From: Reyranella sp.
Lineage (GTDB): Bacteria; Pseudomonadota; Alphaproteobacteria; Reyranellales; Reyranellaceae
Assembly (NCBI GenBank): GCA_030681635.1
Contig: JAUXRT010000344.1
Coordinates: forward strand, 1-7,515
Reading direction: 5' to 3'
DNA length: 7,515 bases
The position numbers were made by a program, and so were the translations under genes. Every line of letters starts with the position of its first letter. Position 1 is the first letter of the stretch. The notes under the pieces are model-generated. The model had not been told where the DNA came from. It worked only from the letters and a program-made list of their open reading frames with translations, and did not search any database. Positions 1-5,679 of the stretch are shown in pieces.

Positions 1-1
1 G

Positions 2-640
2 GCGCGGCGCACCGCCTTCGGCATCTGGTTCAACCAGGGCGAGGTCTGCACCGCCGGCTCGCGCCTGATCGTCGAGGACAAGATCAAGGACGAGTTCCTC
101 GCCAAGGTCATGGCGATCGGCCAGAAGATGATGCCGGGCGACCCGCTCGACCCCAAGACGCAGATGGGCGCCATGGTCGACGAGACCCAGACCAAGCGGG
201 TCATGGGCTACATCGACGCCGGCCAGAAGGAAGGCGCCAAGCTCGCCATGGGCGGCAAGCAGGTCCACATCGACAATGCCGGCAGCTTCATCGAGCCGAC
301 CGTGTTCGACGGCGTCGACAACAAGATGAAGATCGCCCAGGAGGAGATCTTCGGGCCGGTGCTGTCGGTGATCTCGGTCAAGGACGCCGAACAGGCACTC
401 ACCGTGGCCAACGACACCATCTATGGCCTCGCCTCGGCGATCTTTACCTCCGACATCAACAAGGCCTTCAAGTTCGCCAAGGGCCTGCGCACCGGCTCGG
501 TGTGGGTCAACACCTACGACGGCGGCGACATCACCACGCCGTTCGGCGGTTATAAGCAGTCGGGCAACGGCCGGGACAAGTCGCTGCACGCCTTCGACAA
601 GTTCACCCAGATCAAGACGACCTGGATCCAGTTGGGCTAA
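2..640 (+). CDS. Aldehyde dehydrogenase, C-terminal part (5' end outside window)
   Basis: The frame is open from base 2 and gives 212 residues, about 40% of a usual ~490-residue NAD(P)+-dependent aldehyde dehydrogenase, which oxidises an aldehyde to the acid in the cytoplasm. The fragment carries the catalytic-cysteine motif FNQGEVCTAGSR, with the nucleophile Cys encoded at 47-49. Further on are the family motif EEIFGPV and, near the C-terminus, PFGGYKQSGNGRDKS followed by KTTWIQLG. The glutamate general base and most of the cofactor-binding domain would lie upstream of the window. The SGNGRDKS...KTTWI ending resembles the gamma-glutamyl-aminobutyraldehyde (PuuC-like) branch, but substrate cannot be set from this fragment, so no symbol is given. 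The gene is convergent with the next one; only 7 bp separate their stop codons and no terminator is evident there. Confidence 0.95.
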   Translation, partial: ARRTAFGIWFNQGEVCTAGSRLIVEDKIKDEFLAKVMAIGQKMMPGDPLDPKTQMGAMVDETQTKRVMGYIDAGQKEGAKLAMGGKQVHIDNAGSFIEPTVFDGVDNKMKIAQEEIFGPVLSVISVKDAEQALTVANDTIYGLASAIFTSDINKAFKFAKGLRTGSVWVNTYDGGDITTPFGGYKQSGNGRDKSLHAFDKFTQIKTTWIQLG

Positions 641-647
641 ACGTCCG

Positions 648-1118
648 TCAAGGCAAGGGCCGGAAGCCGCCGGCCGCGATCACATCAGCCCGGAACGCCC
701 GCTCGAGCATCTGCTCGGCGCCGTTCCGGTACCTATCGGTGAAGGTGACCACGAACTGACCCTTTTTGCCGGCGTCGACTATCATGCTGACGCCTTGGTC
801 CCCGTGATAAGAAAGCCAAACCGTCGACGCGCTCTCCTTGATCAGCGGGCCGGCCGACCTTTTCAGCATGAACAGGCCGCGCTTCTCTGCGAACCTGTCC
901 GTGGCCTCGACGAAGCGCGGCCAATCGGGCCTGGGAACCTCGACCTCGAGGACGGACCGTTGCTCGGGCGCACTGCTGAGGTAAGCACCAGGGAAGCCGA
1001 GCACTTCGAGAAACGCAACAAACACGCCAACAACGATCATGACGACCATCGCGATCAGGATGCCGCCCTGCACGCGACGATCGCGCTCCCTCGTCAAGCC
1101 GTTGTCCTCGTCTCTCAT
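648..1118 (-). CDS. Small membrane-anchored protein of unknown function
   Basis: This gene encodes 156 residues of no family I recognise. A short charged N-terminus (RERDRR, residues 10-15) is followed by one strong hydrophobic segment at about residues 19-38 and then a ~115-residue soluble domain with several predicted strands (for example STVWLSYHG and GQFVVTFTD). By the positive-inside rule the N-terminus should be cytoplasmic and the domain periplasmic. I chose the ATG at 1118-1116 because it overlaps the stop codon of the upstream gene as ATGA, the usual sign of translational coupling; the frame stays open further upstream but there it overlaps the neighbouring gene and reads like out-of-frame sequence. 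Coupling suggests the two products act together. An immunity or accessory role is possible but unsupported. GC at third positions looks lower than in the aldehyde dehydrogenase gene. Confidence 0.75.
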   Translation of the reverse strand: MRDEDNGLTRERDRRVQGGILIAMVVMIVVGVFVAFLEVLGFPGAYLSSAPEQRSVLEVEVPRPDWPRFVEATDRFAEKRGLFMLKRSAGPLIKESASTVWLSYHGDQGVSMIVDAGKKGQFVVTFTDRYRNGAEQMLERAFRADVIAAGGFRPLP

Positions 1119-1738
1119 GGCGTCCCGTATCGCGGCCACCGGCCGGACGGCAGCCCGGCCGGTTGAAGCGCCTCGCGCATCTGGGCAATCGACTCCCGGA
1201 AGGCGGCTGGGGCGAGCAGCTTGTTCTGCACCGCCCGATCCTGGGACCGGTTCACCCCTTCGCCGTAGTGACGAACGAAGACGGTATTGCCTTCCACGAC
1301 GATCTGGCGCTGGGCAAAGCCATCGTGAAGTATGTGATCGGGCAAGGTTTTGTTTACGACCGCCTTCCTGTCGGCGTCCACATGCACGGTCACCTGGCCG
1401 GCCGGCACACCGAGAAACGCCGCCGTTGCTTCTTGTCCGTCCCAGGCCGCATGACCGGCCTTGGGATTGCCCGGCACGGCGAAGCGCAAAAGCGCCGCAT
1501 AGGCAGCTTCGGCAGTGCAACCCGGCGTTGTCATCTCGCAGAGAGGCTCCTTGAAATCGTAGCGATGATACCTCGGATTGTGGCGATCGTAGAATTCGCG
1601 AAGTTTCTGGGCCTCTGGCGTGTCGAGATCAGGTCCAGGCTCCTGCGGGTAGCCGCGGCGCCGGGCCTTGAGTTCCTCGAACGATCCAGTCGTCGAACTG
1701 CCATAGAGAATCTCCGCCGCTGTTTTGGGGTTGGTCAT
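1115..1738 (-). CDS. Hypothetical protein, first gene of a coupled pair
   Basis: This gene encodes 207 residues with no signal peptide or membrane segment, so the product is probably cytoplasmic. The N-terminal third is polar (EELKARRRGYPQEPGPDLDTP), the middle has two cysteines close together (C67 and C74, in LCEMTTPGC), and the C-terminal half looks folded, with HILHDGFAQRQIVVEG followed by VFVRHYGEGVN and a final helix FRESIAQMREAL. From memory, the pattern of a His-x-x-x-x-Gly turn, two strands, GxG and a terminal Asn/Phe helix recalls small domains at the ends of secreted polymorphic-toxin proteins, but I cannot name a family. The start at 1738-1736 is preceded by AGGAG with 6-nt spacing, and this fits better than starts further upstream, which would read through repeat-rich noncoding sequence. 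The stop overlaps the next start as ATGA. Confidence 0.75.
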   Translation of the reverse strand: MTNPKTAAEILYGSSTTGSFEELKARRRGYPQEPGPDLDTPEAQKLREFYDRHNPRYHRYDFKEPLCEMTTPGCTAEAAYAALLRFAVPGNPKAGHAAWDGQEATAAFLGVPAGQVTVHVDADRKAVVNKTLPDHILHDGFAQRQIVVEGNTVFVRHYGEGVNRSQDRAVQNKLLAPAAFRESIAQMREALQPAGLPSGRWPRYGTP

Positions 1739-1741
1739 GCT

Positions 1742-1748
1742 CCGCTCC
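1742..1748 (-). promoter_or_regulatory. Ribosome binding site of the 207-residue unknown gene
   Basis: On the minus strand CAGGAG lies 6 nt before the ATG at 1738-1736. It decides the start of this gene, because the same frame stays open for more than 350 bases further upstream without any comparable site. It sits only a few bases after the T-run of the hairpin at 1757-1780. Confidence 0.6.
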
Positions 1749-1756
1749 TGAAATGG

Positions 1757-1780
1757 AAAAGGCCGCCCGAAGGGGCGGCC
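1757..1780 (-). terminator. Terminator-like hairpin in front of the unknown pair
   Basis: Bases 1761-1768 (GGCCGCCC) pair perfectly with 1773-1780 (GGGCGGCC), giving an 8-bp, all-GC stem with a 4-nt loop. Read on the minus strand the hairpin is followed at once by TTTT (1760-1757), the layout of an intrinsic terminator; on the plus strand no T-run follows, so minus is the likely direction. It ends 18 bases before the ATG of the 207-residue gene, so no promoter fits between them. It could therefore be an attenuator of that gene, the 3' end of an upstream small RNA, or the end of the DUF1330 operon transcript. The T-run is short, so termination may be partial. Confidence 0.5.
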
Positions 1781-2244
1781 CGTGTTGGATGGTAAGTTTG
1801 GCGACTGAATTTCAGCTCTCCGCACGCCGAAGAGCCAACGAATGCGGGCTTTTGCCTCGCGCCTTGGGCCCACCTGAATGGGCCAAATGTTGTGCCCCGC
1901 GTTGGGCCAGACTTCGGGATAAGCCTTATTCCATAGGCTTTTACGCTGCTCCCGGACTTCGTCGTTCGCACAAGCCCCGGCGCGCCTGTGCCCAGGCGTC
2001 GTATAAGTGTCTGTTCGCACGTCGTTATTTGGCGTGGCGTGGAGACGGGGTCGTTTTGGGGACTGTCCACGGGTAAGGACCCGCGGCGGCTGCACCAGGG
2101 CTCAGGGCCGGACCCGCGGGCGTGCCGCGGGCAGGTCATGCCGACATAGAAAAGGCCGGCGCAGTCCTCGCGTCAGCCTATCGAAATTACTATCATATTC
2201 CTGCTAAACTTGCAACTAAAGTTCCCGGGCCGAAGCGACGTCCG
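1781..2244 (-). other. Gene-free, inverted-repeat-rich intergenic region; candidate structured RNA
   Basis: No frame here shows a credible start, codon pattern or recognisable protein. Instead there is a series of inverted repeats: CTGAA/TTCAG around 1805-1815; GCTCTnCG/CGnAGAGC at 1815-1835; TTGGGCCCA/TGGGCCAA with one bulge at 1864-1886; TTCGGGA with TCCCGGA (1913-1919 and 1950-1956, one wobble) enclosing AAGCCT/AGGCTT (1921-1926 and 1935-1940); CGCCTG/CAGGCG at 1983-1998; and CCCGCGG/CCGCGGG at 2113-2131. The hairpin at 1757-1780 would close the series in the minus direction. The direct repeat GGACCCGCGG occurs at 2077-2086 and 2110-2119. I checked by eye for tRNA T-loops, the RNase P GAGGAAAGTCC motif and a tmRNA tag frame, and found none. 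It may be a long leader or small RNA, or merely degenerate repeat DNA. Confidence 0.35.
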
Positions 2245-2257
2245 AGGGACTGTCCCT
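2245..2257. repeat. Short palindrome AGGGAC-T-GTCCCT, REP-like
   Basis: AGGGAC (2245-2250) and GTCCCT (2252-2257) are perfect inverted arms around one base. The palindrome overlaps the stop codon of the DUF1330 gene (2258-2256). Its core GGGACTGTCC recurs once, in the same orientation, at 2058-2067. Palindromes of the GGGGACTGTCCCC type are, as I recall, common dispersed intergenic repeats in some bacteria, but dispersal cannot be shown from one window. With no T-run it is not a convincing terminator, though it might protect the operon's 3' end. Confidence 0.4.
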
Positions 2258-2639
2258 ATTGCGGGATGCCTTCCAAGGCATAGATGCGGAACTTGGCGTA
2301 CTTGTCGCCTTCCGTCTTGGCGGCCTTGTAGGCCGGCGACGCGAAGGCGGCCTCGGCCTTGTCCAGGCTCTCGAAGGCCATGATGGCGATGCGCTTGGGC
2401 GGTTCGCCATAGAGCGCAACCGACCTGCCGCCGATGACGAGGTACTTGCCGCCGCCGTCGCGGATCGCCTTGGAGGCGTTGGGCACATACGCCTTCTCGA
2501 AGGCCTCCGGGTTGGCAATATCGATCTCGCCCACGACATAGGCTGGCGGCTTGGCCTGGGCATGGAGCACCTGGACGCCGGCGGCGCCCACCACGACGCC
2601 AGCCGGCGCGGCAACGAGGACCATTGTTCGCATGTTCAT
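2256..2639 (-). CDS. DUF1330 domain protein with N-terminal export signal
   Basis: This gene encodes 127 residues. Residues 1-28 form a hydrophobic, alanine/valine-rich segment ending in HAQA, a plausible signal peptide cleavage site, so the mature domain is probably periplasmic or membrane-tethered. The rest matches the DUF1330 pattern, a ~95-residue ferredoxin-like, dimeric alpha/beta fold of unknown biochemical role: YVVGEIDIANPEAFEKAYVP, then GGKYLVIGG, then AIMAFESLDKAEAAFASP and AYKAAK. DUF1330 proteins are usually cytosolic and unprocessed, so the leader is a variation. The ATG at 2639-2637 overlaps the stop of the upstream hydrolase as ATGA and has AAGGAAAGGG just ahead of it. An in-frame ATG two codons later is also possible. 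It is the last gene of a three-gene operon; no function can be given beyond the fold. Confidence 0.88.
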   Translation of the reverse strand: MNMRTMVLVAAPAGVVVGAAGVQVLHAQAKPPAYVVGEIDIANPEAFEKAYVPNASKAIRDGGGKYLVIGGRSVALYGEPPKRIAIMAFESLDKAEAAFASPAYKAAKTEGDKYAKFRIYALEGIPQ

Positions 2640-3196
2640 CCCTTTCCTTCACCGGTCGACCGAAGGAGCTCGGCGACGCTGGTGACCGTGGCATATTCGC
2701 CGCTCAGCAGCGCCAGAGTCAGCTGATGCACGTCCTCGGCCGGCCACAACCGGCCGGTGAGGTCGCGCTTGTCGCATGACCAGCAGGCATCGCCCGGCAG
2801 CCGGATGCCGTAGCCGAGATTGGCACCGACCCGCACCGTCGCCTCGACCGAATTGGCGAGCTGCCAGCCGCAGATGACCAGCGGCGGCTTGCCGAGCGCT
2901 TCCAGGCGGGCGTCGAGGTCGGTGCCGATGAAGGCGCTGGTCACGCGCTTGGCGATCACCGTCTCGCCCGGAAGTGGTGCCGTCAGCGGACTGAAATCGT
3001 TACCCTCCTGCCCCGGCCTGAAGGGAGAGTCGGCATAGGTCGAATCGTGCCGCACATGGAGGATCGGCCAGCCTCGCGCACGCCACGCCGCCAGCAACCT
3101 CCCGATATTCCTTTCCGCATCAGGATTGTTGCGCGGACCCCACTTGGGGTGCTCCTTGGCCTGCTGCTGGTCGATCAGGATCAGGACGTCAGGCAT
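2636..3196 (-). CDS. Isochorismatase-like (cysteine hydrolase family) protein with Ser in place of Cys
   Basis: This gene encodes 186 residues, the usual length of isochorismatase-like hydrolases, a Rossmann-like fold acting on amides (nicotinamidase, N-carbamoyl compounds) or on isochorismate. The first-strand Asp is D9 (VLILIDQQ) and the conserved Lys is K83 (VIAKRVTSAF). The motif that normally reads G-x-x-x-x-x-C-V-x-x-T-x-R reads CGWQLANSVEATVR, with Ser116 (TCG, 2851-2849) at the nucleophile position. Amidohydrolases need that Cys; isochorismatases proper lack it. The start at 3196-3194 gives MPDVLILID and overlaps the phosphatase gene by 16 bp, suggesting coupled translation; its own ribosome binding site is weak. 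The product may be a non-amidase hydrolase, a lyase-like enzyme or an inactive relative. The family call is firm, the reaction is not. Confidence 0.88.
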   Translation of the reverse strand: MPDVLILIDQQQAKEHPKWGPRNNPDAERNIGRLLAAWRARGWPILHVRHDSTYADSPFRPGQEGNDFSPLTAPLPGETVIAKRVTSAFIGTDLDARLEALGKPPLVICGWQLANSVEATVRVGANLGYGIRLPGDACWSCDKRDLTGRLWPAEDVHQLTLALLSGEYATVTSVAELLRSTGEGKG

Positions 3197-4446
3197 TTGC
3201 CGTCGAAGCCTTCGCCGGGCAGTCCGAGGAAGCGGGCGATGGTGGGCGCAATGTCGGTGATGCAGGTCGGGCGCTGCAGCGTGCCCGACGAGCGCCCGCC
3301 GTCGTTCATCATCAGGAAGGGCCGGGTCTCGTCCGGTCCCCAACCGCCATGCTGGCCGCTGCCGATCGGCACCGGCTTGCCCTGCTCGGCCGCAACCCAT
3401 CGCCGGCCGGCGACGCCGTAGGGGTTCGCCTCGCCCTGCCGCGCCATGTCGACCGCGGCGACGACTCCACCCAACGCGGCAAAGCCCTGCTCGCCGAGCC
3501 GCTCGCCAGCGAGAATCTCGCCCGCCCATTCGGCACGGCTCATTTCATCGAGAATACCGAGGAGCGGCGCGCGTCCGCGGTCGGTGGCATAAAACAGCGC
3601 CGCCGTGCCCTGCCCGGCGACGGCGACGTCGCCGGCCTCCAGCAGGCCCGCCAATCCGCGCGCGGCCAGCCAATCCTCGATGGCGATGCCGGCGCCGATC
3701 GTCTCCTGGCCGTGATCGGAGCCGACCAGCAGCAGGATCTCCTCGCCTTCCTCGCGCAGCCGCCCGACGGTGCGAAAAACCTCGGACACGCAGCGCCCGG
3801 CGGCGGCGAGCGCGTCGTGATGGGCCGGCGATCCCAGCGGCACGCCGTGCAGCGTGTGATCGGGATCGGCGAGCCAGAGGAAGGCGGCGGCCGGCCGGCG
3901 ATCCTCACGGACTTCGCGGCAGAAGCGTTCGGTCATCGCCCAGTCGCCGGCCGCGTCATGACTGACCTCGAGTGCCTGGGTGCCCTCGATGCGCGCGCCG
4001 CCCGGCGCGTAGGAGCCGGCGCGATGGTAGATGTGGCCGAAATGCTCGGGGTCGAGGAAATAGGCGGCGCCCGGCGAGACGTTCGAGAAGCCGATGAAGC
4101 CACCCGCCTTGGCGACGCGTTCGGCCAGCGACGGCACGAGCAGCGTGCCACCTGTCGCGCGCCGCATATGCGTGCGGAAATCCGGGTTGCCGACATCGCG
4201 CACGACGATCTTGCCGTCCTCGATCAGGCCCATGCGATTGCCGTGCAGGCCGTGGCGCGCCGGCAGGCAGCCGGTCGCCACCGACGCGGCCGAGACGCGC
4301 GTCACCGACGGGAACACGGCGCTGTGTGCGTCGCACCAAAGGCTGCGCTGCCGAAGGTCGTCCAGGACCGGCGTCGTGTCGGGCCGCACCCAATTGCGTC
4401 CAAGACCGTCACAGCACACGAACACCGCGCGTCGAGACCCTGCCAT
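3181..4446 (-). CDS. Alkaline phosphatase superfamily (type I phosphodiesterase/nucleotide pyrophosphatase-like) hydrolase
   Basis: This gene encodes 421 residues, a typical size for two-metal phosphodiesterases or phosphonoacetate hydrolase-like enzymes. Visible metal and catalytic residues, in order: D13 (CCDGLG); T49, the likely nucleophile, in FPSVTRVSAASVATG followed by ARHGLHGN; D196 and H200 (DPDHTLHG); D244 and H245 (GSDHGQ); and H366 (GQHGGWGPDETRPF). The set is complete, so the enzyme should be active on a phosphate ester, phosphodiester or phosphonate; the substrate is unknown. No signal peptide is seen, so it is probably cytoplasmic. The start at 4446-4444 has AAGGGG about 8 nt upstream on the minus strand. 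It is the first gene of the operon with the hydrolase and DUF1330 genes, transcribed divergently from the monooxygenase gene. Confidence 0.9.
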   Translation of the reverse strand: MAGSRRAVFVCCDGLGRNWVRPDTTPVLDDLRQRSLWCDAHSAVFPSVTRVSAASVATGCLPARHGLHGNRMGLIEDGKIVVRDVGNPDFRTHMRRATGGTLLVPSLAERVAKAGGFIGFSNVSPGAAYFLDPEHFGHIYHRAGSYAPGGARIEGTQALEVSHDAAGDWAMTERFCREVREDRRPAAAFLWLADPDHTLHGVPLGSPAHHDALAAAGRCVSEVFRTVGRLREEGEEILLLVGSDHGQETIGAGIAIEDWLAARGLAGLLEAGDVAVAGQGTAALFYATDRGRAPLLGILDEMSRAEWAGEILAGERLGEQGFAALGGVVAAVDMARQGEANPYGVAGRRWVAAEQGKPVPIGSGQHGGWGPDETRPFLMMNDGGRSSGTLQRPTCITDIAPTIARFLGLPGEGFDGKCLTS

Positions 4447-4512
4447 GCGTCGTACCCCTTGCGTTGGCCGGACGATGGTAGTCGACTTCGCTCAACAACA
4501 AAGGAGGAAACG
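4447..4512. promoter_or_regulatory. Divergent intergenic region between phosphatase and monooxygenase genes
   Basis: These 66 bp separate two genes transcribed away from each other, so they should hold promoters for both or overlap them. They contain both ribosome binding sites: AAGGGG for the minus-strand gene and AGGAGG at 4502-4507, 5 nt before the plus-strand ATG at 4513. I do not see a convincing -35/-10 pair or a clear operator palindrome. The short distance suggests the two units are controlled together. Confidence 0.5.
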
Positions 4513-5619
4513 ATGCAGTTTGGTTATTTCACCATGCCGTCTCATCCGCCTGAGAGGTCGCTCAAGGACGGCCACGAATGGGACCTGCAGGTGATCCGCT
4601 GGCTCGACGAGCTGGGTTTCACCGAAGCCTGGATCGGCGAGCATCACACCGCACCCTGGGAACCGCACCCCTCGCCCGACCTTTTGGTGGCGCAGGCGCT
4701 GATGCAGACCAAGAATATCCGCCTCGGCCCCGGCGGCTTCCTGCTGCCCTACCATCATCCGGCCGAGCTCGCGAACCGTGTCGCCATGCTCGATCACATC
4801 TCGGGCGGACGACTCAACTTCGGCGTCGCCGCCTCGGGCCTGCCCAGCGACTGGGCGATGTTCAACGTCGACGGCATGTCGGGCCAGAACCGCGACATGA
4901 CCCGCGAGGCGCTCGACATCATCCTGAAGCTGTGGAGCTCGCCCGAGCCGTTCGACTACAAGGGCAAGTTCTGGCACGTCACCAAGCCCGACACGATGTT
5001 CGGATTCCTGAAGCCGCATATCAAACCGCTGCAGGCCCCGCATCCGCCGATCGGCGTCGCCGGCCTCTCCAAGGGCTCCGACACGCTGAAGCTCGCGGGC
5101 GAAAAAGGCTATCTCCCGATGAGCCTAAACCTCAACCCGGCCTACGTGCGCAGCCACTGGGAGTCGGTCGAGATTGGTGCAGCGAAATCAGGCCGTACGC
5201 CCGACCGGGGCCAGTGGCGCATGGTGCGCGAAGTGTTCGTGGCCGACACCGACGAGGAGGCGATGCGCCTCTCGGTCGGCTCGCACATGGGCCGCATGAT
5301 GCGCGAATACTTCCTGCCGCTCCTCGCCCAGTTCGGCTTCTTCGAATACCTGAAGCACGACCAGAGCGTGGCCGATTCGGACGTGACCCCGGAATACTGC
5401 GCCAGGCACAACTGGATCGTGGGCTCCCCCAGGACGGTCGTGGAGAAGATCGAGAAGATCTACGACGAGGTCGGCGGCTTCGGCCAGCTCCTGGTGTTCG
5501 GCTTCGACTATGTCGAGAACCCCAAGGCGTGGCGGCACTCGCTCGAACTGCTGTCGAAGGAGGTGATGCCCAAGGTGCAGCACCTCAAGCCCAAGACGGC
5601 CAAGCTGGCGGCGGAGTAG
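4513..5619 (+). CDS. LLM class (luciferase-like) flavin-dependent monooxygenase
   Basis: This gene encodes 368 residues with the TIM-barrel signatures of bacterial luciferase-like oxidoreductases, which use reduced flavin and O2 to oxidise an organic substrate in the cytoplasm. Signatures include FGYFTMPSHPP at the N-terminus, WIGEHH (residues 40-45), IRLGPGGFLLPYHHPAELAN (69-88), LDHISGGRLNFGV (93-105) followed by LPSD, and near the C-terminus the family's WIVGSPRTVVEKI and GFGQLLVFGFDY. The LPYHHP / LDH..GR..FGV / LPSD spacing resembles limonene-monooxygenase-type members, but the true substrate cannot be read. The start is set by a strong AAGGAGG with 5-nt spacing; the frame stays open far upstream, but there it is antisense to the phosphatase gene. 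A flavin reductase partner is not in the window. Confidence 0.93.
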   Translation: MQFGYFTMPSHPPERSLKDGHEWDLQVIRWLDELGFTEAWIGEHHTAPWEPHPSPDLLVAQALMQTKNIRLGPGGFLLPYHHPAELANRVAMLDHISGGRLNFGVAASGLPSDWAMFNVDGMSGQNRDMTREALDIILKLWSSPEPFDYKGKFWHVTKPDTMFGFLKPHIKPLQAPHPPIGVAGLSKGSDTLKLAGEKGYLPMSLNLNPAYVRSHWESVEIGAAKSGRTPDRGQWRMVREVFVADTDEEAMRLSVGSHMGRMMREYFLPLLAQFGFFEYLKHDQSVADSDVTPEYCARHNWIVGSPRTVVEKIEKIYDEVGGFGQLLVFGFDYVENPKAWRHSLELLSKEVMPKVQHLKPKTAKLAAE

Positions 5620-5634
5620 CCCTTACCCGCCATA

Positions 5635-5657
5635 GTCGGCGGACAGATGCCGCCGAC
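5635..5657. terminator. Hairpin between convergent monooxygenase and GH76-like genes
   Basis: GTCGGCGG (5635-5642) pairs perfectly with CCGCCGAC (5650-5657) across a 7-nt loop. It lies in the 60-bp gap between the stop codons of two convergent genes, where a shared two-way terminator is expected. Neither side has a clear T-run, so it is either a weak intrinsic terminator or only a transcript-end stem. Confidence 0.45.
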
Positions 5658-5679
5658 CCTGTCTCCCGACAGCGGCAGT

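Noticed and set aside
423..1166. Plus-strand open frame overlapping the end of the aldehyde dehydrogenase gene
   Set aside because: It is a different-frame shadow of the aldehyde dehydrogenase and then antisense to the membrane-anchored gene; the product has no domain and no ribosome binding site.
1119..1520. Longer start for the membrane-anchored gene (290 residues)
   Set aside because: The extra 134 residues are out-of-frame sequence over the 207-residue gene and are Arg/Gly-rich; the ATGA overlap gives a natural start at 1118.
1739..2095. Upstream extension of the 207-residue gene, which is open to an ATG at 2095-2093
   Set aside because: The added 119 residues are low-complexity and cross several inverted repeats including the 1757-1780 hairpin, while a good ribosome binding site supports the ATG at 1738-1736.
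1735..2139. Minus-strand 134-codon open frame in the intergenic region
   Set aside because: The translation has no recognisable domain, irregular codon use and many Arg/Pro/Ser residues, and it overlaps the start of the better supported gene.
1757..2200. Known housekeeping RNA (tmRNA, RNase P RNA, 6S RNA or SRP RNA)
   Set aside because: No GGTTCGAATCC-type T-loop, no AND-type short tag frame with a stop, no GAGGAAAGTCC or ACAGAA core of RNase P, and no SRP tetraloop motif. A CCCTGAGCC on the minus strand recalls 6S RNA, but no closing stem or matching 3' side was found, so I do not call it.
3349..4512. Long plus-strand open frame running into the monooxygenase gene (would give a 756-residue protein)
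   Set aside because: It is antisense to the phosphatase gene, whose protein has a full set of catalytic motifs. The extra N-terminal sequence is Arg/Ala/Gly-rich without any family features, and the monooxygenase has a strong ribosome binding site at 4502-4507. Such frames arise easily in high-GC DNA.
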